From the NCBI RefSeq assembly GCF_038419845.1, contig NZ_JBCAQT010000005.1, positions 124,001-188,000 on the forward strand: a stretch of DNA of 64,000 nt, in the 5' to 3' direction. The first letter of the stretch is position 1; each line of letters starts with the position of its first letter. Made by a program: the position numbers and the translations under genes. The notes under the pieces are model-generated. The model was not told the DNA's origin. It did not search any database and saw only the letters and a program-made list of their open reading frames with translations. Of this stretch, positions 40,983-51,040 are shown piece after piece. Origin of the DNA: Marinimicrobium sp038419845 (lineage in GTDB: Bacteria; Pseudomonadota; Gammaproteobacteria; Pseudomonadales; Cellvibrionaceae).

Positions 40983-41122
40983 GAAAACTCCGTTGTTGGC
41001 CGTCGCGGGGGCGAGGCCTTTTGGCATGGAAAGTGGTCGAGAACCACTCTACAATAGCGTTCCGGTCAAATAAACAAGAAGATGGCCCGTTTCCGGGCCG
41101 AGCCAAAGAGACAAACATAATT

Positions 41123-44100
41123 ATGAAGCAGCGAGAGAACACCTTCGGTCGTTTATGGATACCCCTGAGTCTGGCCCCGGCACTGGTATTGGCCCTTGCC
41201 GCCTGTGCGCCAGAGGACAACAGCGATACCAATCAGGCCGACCCGGGCCAGAGCTCGGCAGAAGCGCGTAGTGGTGCCAGCGACAGGGCCGTAGCCCCCC
41301 TCAGTGACGAAGACTCCGAAATCATCCGGCTTGAACAGGACGAGCAGGCGTCGCTCAGCCAAAGAGTGAAAAGCCAGGTCAACCTGGTCCCGGCCGAGGG
41401 CCTGACCGTTGATCTGTGGGCACCCGAAAAGTTGCTGGGCGATCCGGTCGCCATCAGCGTCGACTTTCAGGGCCGGGTCTGGGCGGCGGTGACCAACCGT
41501 AGCAACAACTCGGAATTCGATATTCGCGGCTATTCCCGGTGGACGCCCCAAGTGACCGCTTTCAAAACACCGGAAGACCGCCGCGATTTTCTCAGGACCG
41601 AATTGGCGCCGGAGCGCAGTGAGCAGAATGAGTGGCTCGAGGATCGCAACGGGGACGGCTCGCGCGATTGGCGCGATCTGGCCGTGGTGAAAGAAGAAGT
41701 CGTGTTGCTGGAAGATACCGATGGGAATGGCCGTGCCGACCAGAGCCAGTTGTTTCTGAAGGATTTCAACAGCGAAATTACCGATGTGCTCGGCGGCATC
41801 TATTACCACAACGAACTGGAAGAGTTGTTTGTCGCGGTCGCGCCCAACGCCTGGCGCGTGGCCGATACCGATGGCGACTCGCGCGCCGATACAAAAACCC
41901 CGATTTCCGACGGCTTCGGGGTACACATCGGGTTCAGTGGACACGGCATGTCCGGCGTCGAGCTGGGGCCGGATGGTCGCATCTACTATTCCATTGGCGA
42001 TGTAGGCGGCCACATTACCGATCTGGAAGGCAATGAGCACGCCTATCCCAATCAGGGCGTCATTGTGCGCAGTGAACCCGATGGCAGCAATTTTGAAGTC
42101 TTTGCGCGGGGCCTGCGCAACACCCACGAATTTGACTTCGACCAGTACGGCAACCTGGTCACTGTGGACAACGATGGTGATCATGACGGCGAGTACGAGC
42201 GGGTGGTATATCTCATCGATGGCTCCGATAGTGGCTGGCGCTATAACTGGCAGCTCGGCAAATACACTGACCCGAAGAACAACGACTACAAGGTCTGGAT
42301 GGACGAGGACTATTTCACGCCCCGGTTCGAGGACCAGTCCGCCCACATCCTGCCCCCCATTGCTCCTTACCATGCCGGCCCCACCGGCATGGTCTACAAC
42401 CCCGGCACGGCCCTGAGCGAGCGCTGGCAGAACCACTTTTTTGTGGTGGAGTTCGTCGGCTCGGCGGCCCGCTCGGGGATCAATGCGTTTACCCTGGAGC
42501 CCAAAGGCGCCTCTTTTGAGTTGGCGAGCGATCAGAATGTGTTTCGCGGCGTTCAGGCTACGGGCCTGGATTTTGGCCCGGAAGGTGCGCTTTACATGAG
42601 CGACTGGATTGAGGGCTGGGGCACCAACGGCGAAGGCCGTATCTGGACGATGGATGTGACCGATGGCGCGGATCAGGCACTCAGAGCCGATACTCAGGAA
42701 TTGCTGCAAGCCGATTTCGAAGCGCTCGATGTCGACGCACTGACCGAACACTTGTCCCACGCCGACCGACGCGTCCGTCAGCGGGCCCAGTTCGCCCTGG
42801 TAAGGCGGGACGCGCACTCGGTGCTGCTGGATGTGGCCGAAAACAGCGATCATCAACTGGCGCGGATTCATGCCATCTGGGGCCTGGGCCAGCTGTCGCG
42901 CCAGAAGTCCTCGCAGGCGCTGGTTCTTGTTCCTTTGCTGGATGCCGGCCTGCTGGACGATGAGGATCCCGAAATTCGTGCCCAGTCGGCCAGAATTTTT
43001 GGGGATGTCGCCTTCGCCGAGGCGCGCGAGAGCCTCCTGCCTCTACTGGAGGATGAGAGCCTGCGCGTGCAGTTGTTTGCGGCTCAGGCCCTGGGCCGGA
43101 TCGGCAATGCGGAGGATCAACCCGCGATCATCGCCATGCTCGAAGCCAACAACGACGAGGACGTCTATCTTCGCCACGCCGGCGCCACAGCCCTGGCGCG
43201 CATCGACGATGCGGCCGCCCTGGCCGAACTGGATGAGCATGACTCCCGGGCCGTGCGCATCGCGGCTGTGGTGGCCCTGGCGCGCCTGCAGAGCCCGGCG
43301 CTTGAGCGCTTCCTGGATGATGACAGTGAGTTCATCGTGACCAACGCGGCGCGCGGTATCAGTGACGATCACTTTGTCGAGGAAGCGTTTCCCGCGCTGG
43401 CGCAGATGTTGGGCAGCACCGGGTTTGATAACGAGCCGCTGCTGCGCCGCCTGATCAATGCCAACCTCTATGTCGGTGGCGATGCCTCGGCCGAGCGGCT
43501 GCTCCAGTTTGTGCTGGGCTCCGAGGCGAAGGGCCCGCTCAGGGCGGAAGCATTGAATACGCTCTCGGTATGGACGGACTCGTCTGAATTTGACCGCGTG
43601 ACCGGTCGCCACCGGGGCGCGGTGAGTCATCCGGCCGAGCAGGTCACCGGTCGTCTCGATGCCAATGCCGACGCCCTCCTGGCGGACGACAGCGCCGAGG
43701 TGCGGGCGGCGGCGGTCAAGGCCTTCGCCTACCTGGACATGCAATCGAGCATGGAATCGCTGGTAACAACCCTGGAGCGGGATGCCAGTGCGCAGGTCAG
43801 AGCGGCGGCGCTGCAGGCGCTGTATGAGCTCGACTACGAAAACATGAGTCGGGCGGCAATGACCGCCACCAATGACGCCGACTCCGATGTCAGGCTGGCG
43901 GCTCTGGCGCTCCTGCCCGAGCTGGAACTGCCCACCAAAGAGGTGGTGGAAATGCACCGGGTACTGCTGGAAAAAGGAACGGTAGACGAGCAGCAGGCTG
44001 CTTACCGCTCACTCGCCAATGTCGATCATGCCAGCGCCCATGAACTGCTGGGAGAGTCGCTCGAAGCACTGCGAGCCGGCGAATTGCCTGCCGAAGTGCA

Positions 44101-44659
44101 GTTGGATGTGATCGAGGCGGTACAGGCCACTGACAATGAACGTCTACAGGAGGCACTGGCCGCTTACGAGGCGGACAAGGCCTCTGGTCAGCCTCTGGAG
44201 AAGTACCGCGAAGCGCTGCGCGGTGGCGATCCCGAAGCCGGTATGCGGCTGTTCCGCTACGACAGCACTGCTCAGTGCATTCGCTGCCATATGGTCGGAA
44301 AGCGCGGCGCCCGAGTGGGCCCGGACCTGACCAACATCGGCGACGAACTGGATGGAACGCAGCTGCTTGAGGCACTCGTGGATCCGGGCGCGCGCATTCC
44401 CGCCGGTCACGGCCGGATCACCGTGACCCTGGAGGGGGGCGAAACGGTCAGTGGATTCTTTGAAAAGGAAACGCAGGACTCGCTCACCATTGTCGCTGAT
44501 GATCAGCCGGTAGAGGTGGCCAAGGCCGAGGTGGTCAAGCGTGAGTACTCAGGCTCGGGTATGCCGCCAATGGGGGCCATGCTCAACCGCAAGCAGCTGC
44601 GCGACATTGTGGCCTACCTCGCCACCCTGCCGACCGAAGAGGAGTCCGAAGGGCACTGA
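41123..44659 (+). CDS. PVC-type heme-binding HEAT-repeat lipoprotein
   Basis: A 1178-residue lipoprotein (LALAAC, Cys28) with three parts. Residues about 75-530 form a six-bladed propeller of the glucose/sorbosone dehydrogenase-like, putative membrane-bound dehydrogenase type (GISYHN is not used; visible are SGVELGPDGRIYYSIGD and GLRNTHEFDFDQYGN). About 540-1000 is an alpha/alpha HEAT array (repeats of LLPLLEDESLRVQLFAAQAL type). A C-terminal cytochrome c domain has CIRCH at 1052-1056 and a Met-rich SGMPPMGAML axial-ligand area. This order is typical of Planctomycetes/Verrucomicrobia and some Bacteroidota and is unusual in gammaproteobacteria. The start is preceded by only a weak ribosome binding site. 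Substrate unknown; an envelope oxidation with electron transfer is plausible. Confidence 0.88.
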   Translation: MKQRENTFGRLWIPLSLAPALVLALAACAPEDNSDTNQADPGQSSAEARSGASDRAVAPLSDEDSEIIRLEQDEQASLSQRVKSQVNLVPAEGLTVDLWAPEKLLGDPVAISVDFQGRVWAAVTNRSNNSEFDIRGYSRWTPQVTAFKTPEDRRDFLRTELAPERSEQNEWLEDRNGDGSRDWRDLAVVKEEVVLLEDTDGNGRADQSQLFLKDFNSEITDVLGGIYYHNELEELFVAVAPNAWRVADTDGDSRADTKTPISDGFGVHIGFSGHGMSGVELGPDGRIYYSIGDVGGHITDLEGNEHAYPNQGVIVRSEPDGSNFEVFARGLRNTHEFDFDQYGNLVTVDNDGDHDGEYERVVYLIDGSDSGWRYNWQLGKYTDPKNNDYKVWMDEDYFTPRFEDQSAHILPPIAPYHAGPTGMVYNPGTALSERWQNHFFVVEFVGSAARSGINAFTLEPKGASFELASDQNVFRGVQATGLDFGPEGALYMSDWIEGWGTNGEGRIWTMDVTDGADQALRADTQELLQADFEALDVDALTEHLSHADRRVRQRAQFALVRRDAHSVLLDVAENSDHQLARIHAIWGLGQLSRQKSSQALVLVPLLDAGLLDDEDPEIRAQSARIFGDVAFAEARESLLPLLEDESLRVQLFAAQALGRIGNAEDQPAIIAMLEANNDEDVYLRHAGATALARIDDAAALAELDEHDSRAVRIAAVVALARLQSPALERFLDDDSEFIVTNAARGISDDHFVEEAFPALAQMLGSTGFDNEPLLRRLINANLYVGGDASAERLLQFVLGSEAKGPLRAEALNTLSVWTDSSEFDRVTGRHRGAVSHPAEQVTGRLDANADALLADDSAEVRAAAVKAFAYLDMQSSMESLVTTLERDASAQVRAAALQALYELDYENMSRAAMTATNDADSDVRLAALALLPELELPTKEVVEMHRVLLEKGTVDEQQAAYRSLANVDHASAHELLGESLEALRAGELPAEVQLDVIEAVQATDNERLQEALAAYEADKASGQPLEKYREALRGGDPEAGMRLFRYDSTAQCIRCHMVGKRGARVGPDLTNIGDELDGTQLLEALVDPGARIPAGHGRITVTLEGGETVSGFFEKETQDSLTIVADDQPVEVAKAEVVKREYSGSGMPPMGAMLNRKQLRDIVAYLATLPTEEESEGH

Positions 44660-44674
44660 TTGTCAGGCTGGCCG

Positions 44675-45886
44675 TTACCCTGCGCGTGAAAATCCAAACA
44701 ACTCCGCCAGGGGATGCGGCCGGCCTTCGATATTCGCTCTCAGCAACCCCGCGCCCAGCATACTGTAGCTGATGCCGTTACCGCCGTACGCCAGGGCGAA
44801 CTGCACGCGCGGGCCATATTGCGGGTGTGGGCCAAAAAAGGGTAGTCCGTCCCTGGTTTCAGCAAAGGTCCCGCCCCAGGAAAACGCCGGGCGCAGCGGC
44901 AGGTCGGGGAAAAGTTTTTTGACCTTACGGCACAGGCCTTTCGCCTTGCTTCCAACCCGTTTATCCCGGCGCGCGGGAATGTCTACGTCGTCGTCATCGC
45001 CTCCCACCAGCAGTCGGCCATTTCCTGTGGTACGCATATAAAGATAAGGCCTGGCGGACTCCCATACCATGGTCGACGCCAGCTTACCCAGGTCCGATTT
45101 CTCCAGGGGGTCGGTAATAAACGCGTAGCTACTCCGGTTTGTTGCCACCGGCTGTCTTAACCACCGCTGTGACGCGTAGCCCGCGGCCATTACCACCTGT
45201 TGTGTTTTTATCCGGAAGCCTTCTTGCGTGCACAGGGTGACGTCCTGATCAGAGGGTTCTATGGTATGAATAACCGTGCGGTCGAACACCCGGCCGCCGC
45301 GCTCCGCCAGCCGAAGTAGCAGCTTGGAGGCCATCCGGTAGGGGTCAATGCGTGCTGCCAGCTTGGTCAGAATCCCGCATGGAGCTTTGATCCCGAACTG
45401 CTCCTGCAGGTGGTCGGAGTCGAGCCACTGCGCGTCAAATTCGTGTTTGATGCGCAGCTGGTACTCCTCGCGCAGTGTGGCCTCATCGGTGGGCGCGCTG
45501 GCATAGTAAAGGCTCTCCTGCATATCGAAATCCACATCACCCACCTCCTGGGAAAGATCCCGCAGATCCGTAATCGCCTCTGCACAGGATCGGTAGGCCA
45601 GCACCGCGTTGGCTTCACCATACATACTGGCCAGGTCGACCATGTGCGTGTCAATCTCGTACTGCAATAACGCAGTGCTTGCGGCAGAGCTGCCCCAGCC
45701 TATGTCTCGTTGCTCGACGACCACGACCTCAAGGCCGTTCTTGCCCAGCTCGTCGGCAATCAGCGCGCCGGTAATGCCTCCACCCACCACAACCACATCA
45801 CAGTCTATATCCGCTTTGAGTTGGGGGAACTCACACATAAGTCCGTTCTTTATGGCCCAGAAGGGATAACCGCTTTTCAGGTCCAT
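44675..45886 (-). CDS. FAD-dependent oxidoreductase (DAO family)
   Basis: A 403-residue flavoprotein with the dinucleotide fold CDVVVVGGGITGALIADELG and a second FAD contact near VVMAAGYASQRW, plus GGTFAETRDGLPFFG and YGGNGISYSMLGA at the C-terminus, as in glycine/D-amino-acid oxidase relatives. No signal peptide. It lies nine bases behind katE and is probably cotranscribed; H2O2 made by an oxidase could be removed by the catalase. Substrate unknown. Confidence 0.88.
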   Translation of the reverse strand: MDLKSGYPFWAIKNGLMCEFPQLKADIDCDVVVVGGGITGALIADELGKNGLEVVVVEQRDIGWGSSAASTALLQYEIDTHMVDLASMYGEANAVLAYRSCAEAITDLRDLSQEVGDVDFDMQESLYYASAPTDEATLREEYQLRIKHEFDAQWLDSDHLQEQFGIKAPCGILTKLAARIDPYRMASKLLLRLAERGGRVFDRTVIHTIEPSDQDVTLCTQEGFRIKTQQVVMAAGYASQRWLRQPVATNRSSYAFITDPLEKSDLGKLASTMVWESARPYLYMRTTGNGRLLVGGDDDDVDIPARRDKRVGSKAKGLCRKVKKLFPDLPLRPAFSWGGTFAETRDGLPFFGPHPQYGPRVQFALAYGGNGISYSMLGAGLLRANIEGRPHPLAELFGFSRAG

Positions 45887-45894
45887 GTTCTGGG

Positions 45895-48201
45895 TTACGC
45901 GCCGCGACGCAACGGATGGCGGTGTTGCCCCAGCGCGGCAATAAACTCCGCTCCGATCGCGTCCACCTCCTTACTCTCGGCCAGGAAAACGCCATCGGCT
46001 GAACTCTCCACTCCCGCCGCATCAAGCAGCTGGCTTGATGCCCCCATGGCCAGAATCGTTTTGCCATGATTGTACTGGTTGACGATGAACTCGTTGGTCT
46101 GTTTTTGAGCGGCCAGCGCTGCCACACCCGTATCGCCGTCCGGCAATATCAGGCCATCGAACAACACGTCGGGTGAATTCTCCAGGGTCGCCTTGGCTTC
46201 CAGCGGCTCCTTTTTCCCCGGCGCTTTGGCTGACCCTTTACCCAATGTGACCGTCCCCAGCTGTGGGCCGAGTAGCACCGGTATCGCCCCGGACTCTGTC
46301 AGGAGGGTTTTCAGGCGGGTGATGGCGCCGCCGTCAATTCCATCGGCGAGCAAAATCGCCACCTTCCGTGTACGGATGCCGCCATCGCCCGGTCGTGCCG
46401 TGAGCGACAGGGCCGGTGAGCGGGTGACTTCGGGTTTCACCTTCTTGCTGAGCGCTTTGGGCATGGCTTTGGGGACTGCGAGCCCCAGGCCTTTAGCCAC
46501 CTCTGTTGCCAATTCCTTCGATACGTTTACCAGGGAGGACAACATACGCTCGCGAATGGCAGGGACGGTCACTTTTGATAACTCGAACCGGAAGCCGCCC
46601 ACAAGGTGTTCCTTCTCCCACTCCGTCTGGCTCTCCCAGAAGAGGGTGGCCTGGGTATAGTGATCGGCGAACTTCTCCGGTTTGCCCCGCACCTTGTCGT
46701 CGCTGATGCGCTCGGGAAAGGACATGAAGCCCATCTCTCCGGTCTGGAAGGGACAGCCCCCGCCAAGCGAGTTGGGCTCGTACGCGACCGGCCCCCGATG
46801 CACGGCCTGGCGGTGCATGCCGTCGCGCTGGTTGTTGTGAACCGGCGCAATGGGTGAGTTGATGGGGATCTCATGGAAATTGGGTCCGCCCAGGCGAGAT
46901 ATCTGAGTATCCACATAAGAGTGGATTCGCCCGGCCAGCAACGGATCGTTGGTGAAATCGATGCCCGGGACCACATGGGCGGTGCAGAATGCCACCTGCT
47001 CGGTTTCGGCAAAAAAGTTGTCCGGGTTGCGATTGAGCACCATCCGGCCCACCGGGCGAACCGGCACCAGCTCTTCCGGCACAATCTTGGTGGCATCGAG
47101 CACATCAAAACTGAAAGCGTCGGCCTCCTCTTCGGTGAAGATCTGCAGTCCCAGCTCCCATTCGGGATACTCTCCAGCCTCAATCGCATCCCAGAGGTCG
47201 CGCCGGTGAAAATCGTTGTCGGCGCCCTGAATCTTGGTCGCCTCCTCCCATACCAGAGAATGGGTCCCCAGCTTGGGGGTCCAATGAAACTTCACAAAAT
47301 GCGAGCTCCCCTGGGCGTTGACGAGTCGGAAGGTATGCACACCAAAGCCCTGCATCATCCGATAACTGCGAGGAATGCCGCGGTCTGACATGGTCCACAT
47401 CAGAGTGTGCGTGGATTCGGGCATCAGCGAGACAAAGTCCCAGAAGGTATTGTGCGCCGAGCCGGCCTGGGGCATACCGTGGTGTGGCTCGGGTTTGACG
47501 GCGTGAACAAGATCGGGAAACTTCATCGCGTCCTGGATAAAGAACACCGGGATATTGTTGCCTACCAGGTCCCAGTTGCCCTCATCGGTATAGAACTTGA
47601 CGGCGAAGCCGCGAATGTCCCGTGCGGTATCCACCGAGCCACGCTCGCCGGCCACGGTAGAGAAGCGTGTGAATACCGGTGTGACTTTTCCCTTTTCAGA
47701 GAAGGGTGCCGCGCGGGTCAATTCACTCAGGTCTTCATAGGCCTCAAAAAAACCGTGCGCTGCCGAGCCGCGCGCATGGACAATTCGCTCCGGTATACGT
47801 TCATGATCGAAGTGAGTGATTTTCTCGCGCAAGATAAAATCTTCCAGGAGCGCGGGCCCGCGCAGACCGGCCTTCAGGGAGTTCTGGTTATCGGCGACGG
47901 GCACCCCCTGATTGGTGGTCATCCGCTGCCCACTGGGGTCGGACCGCACCCGGTCGAGAGTACCAATGGTCGCATTGTTACCTGGATCGGCGGCGCCCCC
48001 GGTTTTGTCGGAAGCATTGGTCTCATTGATAGTGCTCGCGGTGGCCGCCGTGGTCGGCGGCTCGGCGGTCACTCCCTGGGGGGGTGATAGCGCGTTATCA
48101 TGGCCATGTTCCAGAGCTTTGTTGGCGTTGTACGTGATCTTTTCCACCAGCGCGTTGGTATCTTCAGCTTGTGTGTCCGGAGTGACTTTTCGGTTTTTCA
48201 T
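45895..48201 (-). CDS. katE: Large-subunit catalase HPII
   Basis: Clade-2 heme catalase of 768 residues decomposing H2O2. The active-site His is in RIVHARGSAAHGFFE, heme-contact VFFIQDAMKFPD follows, and the proximal Tyr is in RIHSYVDTQISRLG. The extra C-terminal flavodoxin-like domain (KVAILLADGIDGGAITRLK onward) separates it from small catalases. AGGGA is eight bases upstream of the ATG. It likely heads an operon with the FAD oxidoreductase. Confidence 0.96.
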   Translation of the reverse strand: MKNRKVTPDTQAEDTNALVEKITYNANKALEHGHDNALSPPQGVTAEPPTTAATASTINETNASDKTGGAADPGNNATIGTLDRVRSDPSGQRMTTNQGVPVADNQNSLKAGLRGPALLEDFILREKITHFDHERIPERIVHARGSAAHGFFEAYEDLSELTRAAPFSEKGKVTPVFTRFSTVAGERGSVDTARDIRGFAVKFYTDEGNWDLVGNNIPVFFIQDAMKFPDLVHAVKPEPHHGMPQAGSAHNTFWDFVSLMPESTHTLMWTMSDRGIPRSYRMMQGFGVHTFRLVNAQGSSHFVKFHWTPKLGTHSLVWEEATKIQGADNDFHRRDLWDAIEAGEYPEWELGLQIFTEEEADAFSFDVLDATKIVPEELVPVRPVGRMVLNRNPDNFFAETEQVAFCTAHVVPGIDFTNDPLLAGRIHSYVDTQISRLGGPNFHEIPINSPIAPVHNNQRDGMHRQAVHRGPVAYEPNSLGGGCPFQTGEMGFMSFPERISDDKVRGKPEKFADHYTQATLFWESQTEWEKEHLVGGFRFELSKVTVPAIRERMLSSLVNVSKELATEVAKGLGLAVPKAMPKALSKKVKPEVTRSPALSLTARPGDGGIRTRKVAILLADGIDGGAITRLKTLLTESGAIPVLLGPQLGTVTLGKGSAKAPGKKEPLEAKATLENSPDVLFDGLILPDGDTGVAALAAQKQTNEFIVNQYNHGKTILAMGASSQLLDAAGVESSADGVFLAESKEVDAIGAEFIAALGQHRHPLRRGA

Positions 48202-48241
48202 GGATTGGTTCCCTGTTGAGCGTTAATAGAAGCGGCTTCAG

Positions 48242-49609
48242 TCACTCAGCGCGCCGGCGCTGGGGTGACGGTTCTTCGTTATTGAGGGATCTGTCGAAAA
48301 AACACATCCGGTTTGAGCCGGATTTCTTGGCTTGATACATGGCCTGATCGGCAGCCACCAGAAGGGCGGAAGGCGAGTTCGCGTCTTTGGGGTAGCTCGC
48401 GATTCCAACACTGACGGAAATCTGGACGGGCTGATGCGGGAGAGGAAAAGGCCGCTCGAGGGCGCCGATAATAGCTTGCGCTACCAGCTCAAGATCCTCA
48501 CGGTGCTTGGCGCCGGCGACAATTACAGTAAACTCATCGCCGCCCAGTCGGGCCACGGTATCCTCCTCTCGAACACAGTCGGTCAGGCGCTTTGCCGCAT
48601 CGGTAAGTAACTGATCTCCCGCTTCGTGGCCGAGTGAATCATTGACGATCTTGAAGCCATCAAGATCCATATAAAGTACTGAAAGCGGCAGGTTGCTGCG
48701 GTTGGCGTGTTTCACCTCCTGCTCAAGACGATCCAGGAAGAGCCTTCGATTCGGTAAACCCGTCAGGAAATCGTGGTGGGCGTTGTGCCATATTTTTTCT
48801 TCGGCAAGAGCTTGTTGGGTCACATCCCGGGATATGCACACCGTTGCTTCGGCATTCTGGTTTTCATCCAACACGGGGGCAAGAAGGTAGTCGAACCGTT
48901 CACCTTCGCCAGAAGAAAAGGTGTGCACGAATCGGCCGCGGTGGGTGGATTGCTCAGCAATGACCTTGTCGAGGTTCCGCTGAAAGTCCGCCGCGAAGGG
49001 GAAGCCCAGATCAAAGGTGGATTTTCCGATTATTTCCTCGGGCTCCAGAGCAAAAAGCTCGGCCGTGGCCTTGTTGACATACACAAACCGGCCTTTGAGA
49101 TCGAGCACATAAATCGGGTCGGGCGAGGCGACCAGAATGGCGCCAAACAGACGGGTTTCCATCTCTTTCACGGAGGCATACTTCTCGAGTGATTCGGCCA
49201 CCGCCTGGTCGATCGCCTCGTGGAACCGGGTCAGGTCTTCCAGCTGTTCCCCGGACAGTGCCGGGTGGGTCTGACGCCAGTGTGACACCACGCTGGCCCG
49301 CAGAGCCCGAAACTCGGAGACGGTTTCCACGATGCTGAAGCCGCTGCTCTGTCGGTCGCCTCCGTGCACCTCCGCCCAGGTCTCGACGCCACTCTTTGGC
49401 TCCTCGCCTTTCGGCTTGGCGGTCTGTTTGGCGTCACTCTGGTTTGAATCGAGATCGTCAGCAATCTCCATAAGCATGACCCTGGCGTGGTCGCGCAGCC
49501 CGGTCTTGTCCATATGCTCGCCGTGGAAGAGGGTATGGGCAAAATCTTCCCAATCCTGGAGAATCGGCTCGATCTTCTCACGAATATAGTCAGCTAACCT
49601 CAAATTCAT
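48242..49609 (-). CDS. RsbRD-like/PAS/GGDEF diguanylate cyclase
   Basis: A 455-residue protein: N-terminal all-helical RsbRD-type sensory region (about 1-150, LADYIREKIEPILQDWEDF), PAS (about 160-270, SPDPIYVLDLKGRFVYVNK) and GGDEF (VARLGGDEFTVI) with an RxxD inhibitory site (REED, five residues earlier). Start 49609 is taken, since AGGGA lies seven bases upstream; an earlier ATG at 49636 is possible. It is 40 bases upstream of katE on the same strand, so c-di-GMP and stress defence may be coexpressed. Confidence 0.92.
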   Translation of the reverse strand: MNLRLADYIREKIEPILQDWEDFAHTLFHGEHMDKTGLRDHARVMLMEIADDLDSNQSDAKQTAKPKGEEPKSGVETWAEVHGGDRQSSGFSIVETVSEFRALRASVVSHWRQTHPALSGEQLEDLTRFHEAIDQAVAESLEKYASVKEMETRLFGAILVASPDPIYVLDLKGRFVYVNKATAELFALEPEEIIGKSTFDLGFPFAADFQRNLDKVIAEQSTHRGRFVHTFSSGEGERFDYLLAPVLDENQNAEATVCISRDVTQQALAEEKIWHNAHHDFLTGLPNRRLFLDRLEQEVKHANRSNLPLSVLYMDLDGFKIVNDSLGHEAGDQLLTDAAKRLTDCVREEDTVARLGGDEFTVIVAGAKHREDLELVAQAIIGALERPFPLPHQPVQISVSVGIASYPKDANSPSALLVAADQAMYQAKKSGSNRMCFFDRSLNNEEPSPQRRRAE

Positions 49610-49797
49610 TGGCATTTCCCTGGTTCTTAGGAGCACAAAGGTTCAGGCGAGGCGGAGGCCTCGCAAGAGGGTTCATGGCTTCCATTCTTCAACCCGAGAG
49701 CGTTCCCAGTCGGTACGCTAGCGAACGGACGGGCGTTACTTTCATTTCATACCATGACTGGAGTACCTGACCACAAAGGAGCACGCATCGAGGCTCG

Positions 49798-51024
49798 GTG
49801 TATTTACGGCCGTTTTGGCTCACTGTTACGGCTCACCCTATGCCCAGTATTTCGAACAGCACAACGGCGATCGTCTGCCGTCTTCTCCTGGCCGTCTTGT
49901 CTTCAGTCCTGGTCTTCGCCACCCTTATTGCGCAGCTTCCCGGCAACGCCTGGTGGATTCGTATCTTTGATTTTCCTCGCATCCAGATCGCTGTGTTGAT
50001 TGTGGTGACACTGGCAGGCTACGGCTGGCTATACTTCCAGTCCGGTCTGAGGCTCTCGGGTTACATGCTGGCGGGGGCACTGGCTCTGGCGCTGGGCTTG
50101 CAGTTGTATTTCATCGCACCCTACACACCGCTGTACCCCACGCAGATGCAGGAAAGCCTCGCAGAGAATGACGACAACCGTGTCTCGCTGCTTATCTTCA
50201 ATGTGCTGCATGACAACCGGGAAGTGGAGGCATTGCGCCGTCTCATCCGCAGTACCAACCCCGATGTCATTCTGTTGAGTGAGCCGACGCATTGGTGGCT
50301 GGAGCAGCTCGAGGGCCTGGAAGCGGACTATCCGCACACTCTGTTCGCACCGCAGGAGAACAAATACGGAATGCTGCTCTATTCCCGGTTCGAACTGATA
50401 GATCCCGAGATCCGCTTCCTGGTACAGTCGAAGATTCCCTCGTTTCGGGTCAAGCTTCAATTGCGGTCCGGGCAGGAGATAACTCTCTATGGGGTGCATC
50501 CCCGGCCGCCAGGCCTTAAGCGTGAAGCCTCGGAGGCGGGGAGCACTAACCCGCAAAACGCCAGTCATGGGGACGATGAAAATGAGAAAACGCAAGCGGG
50601 GGAGCGCGAGGATTCAGATGTACGCGATGCTGAGCTACAGCTGGTTGCGAAGGAGGTGGCGAAGAATACAAATAAGCCGGTCATAGTGGGGGGCGATTTC
50701 AACGACGTTGCCTGGTCGCACAGCACGGGTCTCTTTCAGCGGATTGGGGGATTTATCGACCCGCGCATAGGCCGCGGTCTTTACAACTCGTTCAATGCGA
50801 AAAATCCGATCATGCGCTACCCGCTGGATCATGTATTTGCATCCGGGCACTTTCGCTTTGTCGAGTTGCGCCGACTGCCGGCCATCGGCTCGGATCACTT
50901 CCCCATGCTCGTGGTTCTCGATTTTGATCCCAGTGCTCTGGTGCAGAGCGAAGAGCTTGAACGCGATGCGGGAGATGAGGAGGAGTCGGAAGAAGCCATT
51001 GAAGAGGGGACGGACAAGGGGTGA
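49798..51024 (+). CDS. Membrane-anchored endonuclease/exonuclease/phosphatase protein
   Basis: A 408-residue protein with three membrane helices in the first 115 residues and an extracytoplasmic EEP domain: LLSEPTHWW for the metal Glu, VIVGGDFNDVAWS, and the C-terminal IGSDHFPMLV. A charged insert of about 40 residues (about 245-280, Glu/Asp/Ser-rich) sits in the domain. The GTG start 49798 has GAGG only four bases before; ATG 49840 is an alternative. Substrate (phospholipid, nucleic acid or phosphosugar) unknown. Confidence 0.85.
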   Translation: MYLRPFWLTVTAHPMPSISNSTTAIVCRLLLAVLSSVLVFATLIAQLPGNAWWIRIFDFPRIQIAVLIVVTLAGYGWLYFQSGLRLSGYMLAGALALALGLQLYFIAPYTPLYPTQMQESLAENDDNRVSLLIFNVLHDNREVEALRRLIRSTNPDVILLSEPTHWWLEQLEGLEADYPHTLFAPQENKYGMLLYSRFELIDPEIRFLVQSKIPSFRVKLQLRSGQEITLYGVHPRPPGLKREASEAGSTNPQNASHGDDENEKTQAGEREDSDVRDAELQLVAKEVAKNTNKPVIVGGDFNDVAWSHSTGLFQRIGGFIDPRIGRGLYNSFNAKNPIMRYPLDHVFASGHFRFVELRRLPAIGSDHFPMLVVLDFDPSALVQSEELERDAGDEEESEEAIEEGTDKG

Positions 51025-51040
51025 GTCCGCCCCGCTTTCT

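Noticed and set aside
41153..42871. 572-codon minus-strand frame inside the HEAT/cytochrome gene
   Set aside because: Opposite-strand shadow of a gene with clear domains on the plus strand.
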